Below, piece by piece: positions 58,516 through 64,000 of a stretch of 64,000 nt of DNA. A program made the translations under genes and the position numbers. Origin of the DNA: Andrena cerasifolii (Eukaryota; Arthropoda; Insecta; Hymenoptera; Andrenidae). Numbering within the stretch: the first letter of the stretch is position 1; every line of letters starts with the position of its first letter. The stretch covers positions 6,441,001 through 6,505,000 of the forward strand of contig NC_135130.1 of assembly GCF_050908995.1 (NCBI RefSeq). The letters are read 5' to 3'. Under the pieces are notes generated by a model. That model was given only the letters and a program-made list of their open reading frames with translations, was not told the DNA's origin and did not search any database.

Positions 58516-59982
58516 TTTACGGTTGATCACAGACAACGTGAAAAGAAGAAATCAAAGACAGGGAGGGAGCTCTGTGACGCGGCCAAGGTGGCGAGGGGAG
58601 CTGAATTGGATTGTCTTGTGTCAGAGTTCCCCTCGCCGCGCGACAAGAGCGTTGAAATTAATTGCGAGAATAGTATATACATATGCCTAATAATTCGACG
58701 CGCTGGAGCCGGGTGAACGCAGTATTTGGGGTAGAAAATTAAGGGTTTAGATTGAGCTCGCATTGGAACCTGGGTAACTCGGGAGTAAATTATAGAGCGG
58801 ACTTGTATTTTTTTTCCTTGAAATTATCAATTTTCACGGTGATGACGGGGCTATTTTCTATTCGGAATACTAGTTTCCCCAGCTCCGTTCGTTAGTACGT
58901 AACCCTAAGAATGGCATAAAATTAAACGTATCTACAATAATTTAAAGATTGCAATTAAGGAACAGTGTCGTCCCAGAGATCCCGCTACAATTCGAGCACG
59001 TGTCCGTCGAAGTTTCAGATTGCATTCAGAAGTTTGCTGAATTCTATGCCCATTTCATACTAGACGCTCGAAGCAATCGCAAGGATCGCATTGCCGAAAC
59101 ACGAACCAGACATCGATAAGGAATACTGCAGCTTAAATGGATTGCTAATAAATTTGCACGAGTGTGTCATTAATTTAAACAGCTCGTGCCCCAAGTACTT
59201 TGCGCAATTGAAAGACAGTAACATGCGTCAAGGTGTGCTTGATCTAGAAAGCTAGAGTGCGACAGGAAATAAAAAGGTAAAGGATTCAGGGAAGCAAGTT
59301 CCTATATAGTCAGGCGCGGCGAACAAAGTGACACGACTCTATAATCCCTTCCACCTGCGTTATTCCAAAGAGAACTACTTTAAACCGCCGAGAACTTTCG
59401 AAAAGTACACAAACTTTTAGCATTTCCATTCAAGATTTTTAAATCACCATCATTTATCTTCCCAAGAGGGGTCATCTTTCATCCCTCATGGAATTTAAAA
59501 ACAAAAATAGATGTACATTAACAATTCTAACGCAGACTCTCCATCAGCCAGCGCTCGCTACAAGACTACTCTCTTAAAAGAGCAGAATTTCTCCTCACCC
59601 GATCCCCCAATCGCTTCGAGCGCCGTGCGAACGCGCGGTGCGTAATTGCTTCTGGCGAAATCAGCGGCCTGCAGTCGGCCAGCAGAATGAGTGATGTTCC
59701 CCGCTTAGTATGTACACGATACAAGGAAAACGGAAACGCGTCGTGGTCACGAAACGCCGACGAACGCGCACGAAATTCGAGAAAGTGGGGGAGGGGGACC
59801 CTGGCCGGGCGCGGTTCCGGAAATAGGAATGACGCAATGTCGCCCGCGCGTGCGCGAACTTCGAAGGCAGCAACGTCACAGCATCACGTGGAAATGCATT
59901 TAGGAGACACAAGGATGAGGCGCGAGACTGCCGAACGGATTTCGAGCAGATCTCGGGCAGGAAGTGGGGAGCAGGGCCCGGT

Positions 59983-62900
59983 CTACTCCACTATGATCGT
60001 GGCGAGTCGTTTGGGCCGTTTCCCCGCCTTCTGTTTCCGGTGCACATCCCTCGAGTCCGAGTGAGAGGACTCGGAGGTCTCCGTCGTCGGGCTCTCCGCG
60101 CCGTTGACCGTCTGCTCCTCCAGCTTCCGTTTCCTGGCCCTCGTCACGGGGCCGGTTCTGCTCTTGCATACGGTCTCGCTGTCGATGTTCCTTCTGTGCC
60201 GTTTCGAGGACTTCAGCTCCTCCTCGTCGCCGTCCCGTTTCCGCCGCTTCTTGGGCGCGTCCTGCTGCATGATCCTCGGCGAGTTCGAGTCGGACGAGGA
60301 GGACAGGGAGCTGAGGTACTCGTTGACCTTGTCCTCGCCGAAGTCGAACGCGCTGGGCTGCGCCGGCGAGGCGGAGGTGGCCAGGTTCGTGGCCGCGCTG
60401 GGCGGTCGTAGAAGCTGAACGGAGGGGCTGGAGGAGGTGGTGGAGGCGGAGGAAGAGACGGAGCTAGAGGTGGAGCGTTTGTGCAGCTTCCGTCTCTGCG
60501 CGAGCCTAGCACCGTCCACCTCGCGCAGCCGGAAGCCCTCTGGTTTCTCCAGGGTGCATGCGCTCGCGTGGACGTCGAGGGTGATCACGTCGACTGAGGT
60601 GCTGGACTCGGCCAGCCACGGGTGACCGGCCAGGCCGCTGGCCGTCAGTCTTTTGCTGGGGTCCACAGTCAGCAGGCCCTTGGCCACCTGCTTGCCGAGG
60701 CTTGACACGTGGCTCCAGGCCTCTCCGTCGAAGTCGATCTCCCCGGCTCTGATCCTGGTGGCCAGGTCTGGGGAGCCAGTCCTGAACGGCGGCTTGCCCG
60801 ACAGCATGGAGTAGAGGATCGCGCCCAGGCTCCAGAGGTCGCAGCTCTGGTCGTAACCCTGCCTGGCCACCACTTCCGGCGCGGCGTAAGGGAGGGTGAA
60901 GCAGGGGGTGTGCAGTGGCTCGCAGCCGCGCTTCACCCTGGCGAAACCGAAGTCCACGATCTTCACCGGCGAGTCCTCGCCTCCGTGAGCGAATACAATG
61001 TTCTCGGGCTTCAAGTCTCTGTGCACCACGCCCCTGGTGTGCATGAAACGCACGGCGGAGGCTAGCTGGCGCATTATCCTGCTTGCCTGCTGCTCGCTGA
61101 AGGGCCTCGGCCTCCGCAGCAGCTCCCCGCCCGACAGCAGCTCCATCACCAGGTACGTGTGCGCCCTGTCCTGGTGCACCTCCACCAGCTTCACCACGTT
61201 CTGGTGGCCCTGGCAGGTCCTCAGCAGGCTGGCCTCCCTACCGCAGTCGATCCTGCGACTGACGATCTTCACTGCGTACTCCTGCAGCGTCTTCCTGTGC
61301 CTGCACTTCCGACAGACGGAGAAGCTGCCGTCTCCGAGCGCCTCCTCGCGCGGGTCCAGCTCGTAGGTCTGGAAGAAGGTGGACTCCTCGAATCTGGCCG
61401 CCAGCACGTCCGAGGCGGACGGCCGCTGGGATTCGGTGCTGGCTTTGGTGGCCTCCTTGAAGATGTCCTTGCTGACCACGTTGTCGCCGAACAGTACAGA
61501 GGGCGCCACGTACGAGTAGCCTCTGAAGATCTTGTCGTAATTAGGAGGCACCACGGCTGGGCTGTCGGCGGCTATCATTTTCGTGAACTCGTCGGAGAAG
61601 TTGCTGGTGTCCAGCTCGTGGGTGATGCGGGGCACGAACGGTGGAGGGATCTGTCGTTTCTCCAGCGCTTCCCAGCTGAACGACGGCGACGCCTTCCTGA
61701 AGAACGGGTGCTCCTTCAGCTCCCGGGCGTCCTCTGGCCCGCCGCCCAGCCTCTGTCGCGGGTCCTTCACCAGCAGGCGCAGGATGAAGTCGCGCACCGT
61801 AGTGCTCAGGTGGCTCGGGATCGGCGGGTCCGTCTTCAGGATCCTTCGCGAGATGTCCTGCTGCGTGTTCTTCTCGCCCTCCACCGTAAAAGGAGACGCG
61901 CCCGTCAGCAGCTCGTACGTCAGCACGCCCACGCTCCACCAGTCCACCGCCTGAAAATCAGACATGTTTTAGTGAAACGCTTCACAGCTACATCTGTTGC
62001 GTTCTTCAACTTTGGAGGCTTACAATTGACAATCACCGATTCTAATGAAACTCGGCACAGAGGTAGAGCATTGACAAATATTTCACGCGTATTCTTTTGC
62101 ATCGGCTGATGTTCATGTTCAGGGGTGAAATCAGCCCTCAAACTTGGGGTTGAAAAACATATTTTCTGAAATATCTCTAGAACTACTGAAGACAGAAAGA
62201 AGTGCAAAATATAAAAAATACTCACCTTTTTATGAGCAATAACGTGACCTAAACAAAAATTGCGCCACGTCGTAGGTGGCGCCACTATCGCAAAAAATCG
62301 TTTTTTCGTCAATACTTCTTATAAATCATGTTGCTGTGACTAATTACGTATTTCAATGAGAAATGAAGTACGTTTCTCGTCCCCAACTTTGAGGACTCAC
62401 TTCACCCCCTAAATATTTTTAAATATTCTACCTTTGTACCAAATCTCATTCAAATCGACGATTACCAATCGGGAGATGTTCCTTGCCAGATTTCCAGTGC
62501 AATTTAATTCTGAACACTTGGCGATTCGAAATACAATGATGTACAATCCAGAAATTACCGATTCCACGTTCGAAACACTCTAAACAAAGGGCACAGTGTA
62601 TGTGGAAGTATACCTTGTTGATTAGCAAACACAGCTAAATCCACAGCCGCGTACGCCCACGCTTTCGACGTATTAGAACGCTGTGCCGTAGCTTGCGCGC
62701 GTTTTTAGGTTTCCGAAAGCTACGGATTATCGGCGGAAATGGGGGAGCGATAAACAGTGTATTTGACAGTGACAAGAGAGCGGCGCGCGATAACGAAGTT
62801 CCAGGAACGCGAAGGGAACAAATCGTGACGTAAATTCATCCTGACTCACAATATCGTGGCCCGCTGAGCCCCCTCGTACCACTTCCGGTGCCATGTACTC

Positions 62901-63050
62901 GATAGTTCCGCAAAAGGAGTAAGCACGAGCGTTGCTGTCCCTTTCGTGCGGCAGGAACTCTTTGCTCAGCCCGAAATCCGTTAACACGATATGCCCTTCC
63001 CTGTCCAGCAGAATGTTCTCCAACTTAATGTCCCTGTAAATTATTCCCAG
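59983..63050 (-). CDS. MSK/JIL-1 type nuclear double kinase (RPS6KA5-like), 5'-truncated by the window edge
   Basis: This is a serine/threonine kinase of the mitogen- and stress-activated RSK family that phosphorylates histone H3 and transcription factors in the nucleus. Two exons are visible, 62850-63050 and 59983-61950, joined in phase for 722 residues. Earlier exons lie beyond base 64000. The first exon starts inside the N-terminal AGC kinase: LGIIYRDIKLENILL (catalytic loop), LTDFGLSKEF (DFG) and MAPEVVRGG. The next exon continues AVDWWSVGVLTYELLTGASP and the AGC tail with hydrophobic motif FRGYSYVAPS. The second, CaMK-type kinase follows with the glycine loop GDGSFSVCRKC, VAIK-type lysine AVKIVS, HRDLKPENIVF and IVDFGFARVK. 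The C-terminal 190 residues are Ser-rich with basic nuclear-localisation patches (KKRRKRD, KSSKRHRRN, RARKRKLEE). Exon 2 is very GC-rich, like VGAT exon 3. Both catalytic cores look intact. Confidence 0.94.
62023..62472. mobile_element. Decayed foldback in the MSK intron
   Basis: The block AATCACCGATTCTAATGAAA followed by CACAGAGGTAGAG, then AGGGGTGAAATCAGCCCTCA, reappears inverted on the right as TTTGTACCAAATCTCATTCA, CGACGATTACC and GAGGACTCACTTCACCCCCT. It is an old palindrome of about 450 bp with roughly 75 percent arm identity by eye. Confidence 0.55.
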
Positions 63051-63470
63051 CTGCAACAGAAAGTTTCGCGGGTGTTATTAATGGCACGGCGATCCTACGG
63101 TTGAAAAGAAAAGGGAGCACAGGTAACGCATAGGTAACACGGGAAACCAAATGCACACCGAAGAATACGAGCTCGGGACCATCGATCTGATTTCTAATTT
63201 TGCCGAGTAATGGAAATTTGATAAATGCAGCTGGAGAGGTATAGATCATCGCCACCAGGCTAGGGATGGTGAAAGTTTAATTAGGTGCGAGTTAAGCTAA
63301 GTCTAAGGTCAGAGTGACAAATCCTCTCCTCTTTAAATAAAATATACAAAACACTATTTTAAGAATCTTACACACAGTATCATTGAATCTCCATAAGATA
63401 AATGGTCCCCATCTCGTATTCGTTAGTGCTTCAATCTGCACCGCTCGAATTAAATTCGCAGATTATCCGT
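63051..63470 (-). other. MSK intron sequence
   Basis: This stretch follows the acceptor of the 62850-63050 exon (TTGCAG) and contains no recognised MSK exon, so it is read as intron. The preceding coding exon must encode the end of the helix before the YRD loop and lies beyond the window. Confidence 0.6.
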
Positions 63471-64000
63471 GGCGGATTTGAGGAAAAAGGCCCAGTTGCC
63501 AAACGTTCTGAGGGGCCCATTTTTTCAGGAACGTGAAGAGGTTTACTAAAACCGGGCTAAAGCAATATGGTGTTTAGATAACATCATGATTTTCTTTTTT
63601 TGAAGATAAAACCCTGGGGGGCCTTCTGGGCTGAGGCCCATTTTATCGGACAAATGAAGAGGTAGCTTACTAAAAACAGACTCAGTGTAGTAGTACAGAA
63701 AAACAATATGGTGTTTAGATAAAATCATAATTTTCTTTTTTTAAGAGGGGGCCCTACGGGGCCTTCTGAGCAGGTGCCCATTTTTCGGGAAAATGAAGAG
63801 GTAGTTTACTAAAACCGGGCTAACTATGGTAGTATAGAAAAAAATATAGGTAGTGTTTGGATAAAACTATAATTCTTTTTTTAAGATAGGGCCCTGGGGG
63901 GCCTTCTGAGCAGGGGCCCACTTTTTCGGACAAATGAAGAGGTAGTTTACTAAAAACAGACTCAGTGTAGTAGTACAGAAAAACAATATGGTGTTTAGAT
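63470..64000. repeat. Tandem array of family B, 140-bp period, open at the window edge
   Basis: GCCTTCTGRG recurs at 63621, 63761 and 63901, exactly 140 bp apart, each followed by CCCAYTTTWTCGG, AAATGAAGAGGTAG, TTACTAAAA and TAGTAGTACAGAAAAA. A partial first unit (63470-63600) starts GTGGCGGATTTGAGGAAAA like the single copies at 5700 and 42255. The array continues past base 64000. Confidence 0.92.

Larger units (their letters stand above)
55759..59982. other. Long spacer downstream of MSK/JIL-1
   Basis: No coding gene is supported across 4.2 kb. On the minus strand this is 3' of the MSK stop and could be a long 3' untranslated region. It holds C-runs at 56494, simple CT and TA tracts (57665-57710, 57950-58016), a G-run at 58399-58420 and a moderately GC-rich stretch at 56820-57600 with many short open frames but no recognisable protein. 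Confidence 0.5.

Noticed and set aside
61159..62109. Long plus-strand open frame of about 316 codons
   Set aside because: It is the antisense of the MSK coding exon and has the same GC-driven cause; it also runs into the intron.

Overview
This window is nuclear DNA from an insect, most likely a hymenopteran (ant or bee-like). It shows spliced protein genes with GT-AG introns, clear insect orthologues, AT-rich intergenic DNA and a very high load of short inverted-repeat transposon remnants. There is no operon, phage, plasmid or CRISPR signal. The order assignment is inferred from protein similarity as I remember it and from general genome style, not from a search.

Ten protein-coding genes and one tRNA were reconstructed exon by exon. 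In order: a vesicular inhibitory amino acid transporter (VGAT, -); a USP20/USP33-type deubiquitinase (-); eIF2-alpha (+); ribosomal protein S20 (-); the cohesin regulator Pds5 (+); the DEAD-box helicase DDX27 (-); flap endonuclease FEN1 (+); an RTN4IP1-type mitochondrial oxidoreductase (-); a UPF0488/C8orf33-family protein (+); tRNA-Arg(ACG) (+); and the 3' part of an MSK/JIL-1 double-kinase gene (-), whose 5' exons lie beyond base 64000. Exon phases agree throughout. Predicted lengths (533, 913, 334, 121, 1198, 739, 380, 501 and 180 aa) fit the families, except that RTN4IP1 has an N-terminal extension.

Layout: 1-6721 VGAT with two large introns; 6722-12625 intergenic with foldback repeats; 12626-16866 USP20/33; 16867-18444 a divergent spacer; 18445-20238 eIF2-alpha; 21487-22274 RpS20; 22275-25619 a divergent spacer; 25620-34656 Pds5; 34657-37140 a convergent spacer; 37141-42902 DDX27; 42903-44177 a divergent spacer; 44178-47479 FEN1; 47923-52233 RTN4IP1; 54409-55068 UPF0488; 55686-55758 the tRNA; 55759-59982 a long spacer; 59983 to the window end MSK. 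From USP20/33 onward the protein genes alternate strictly in strand, so every intergenic space is either a shared divergent promoter or a convergent 3' end.

Most of the genes are housekeeping: translation (eIF2-alpha, RpS20, tRNA-Arg, and DDX27 through ribosome biogenesis) and chromosome or DNA maintenance (Pds5, FEN1, MSK). VGAT is the neuron-specific exception. They are not a pathway cluster.

The most unusual content is the repeat layer. I found about two dozen palindromic, non-autonomous elements, mostly in introns and spacers. They fall into several groups: TTAA-flanked foldbacks with G-run ends; hAT-like elements, one with a perfect 8-bp target duplication; TA-flanked mariner/pogo-like elements; a recurrent palindrome of about 430 bp seen three times; and a 140-bp tandem array at the right edge. 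I found no convincing new protein system.
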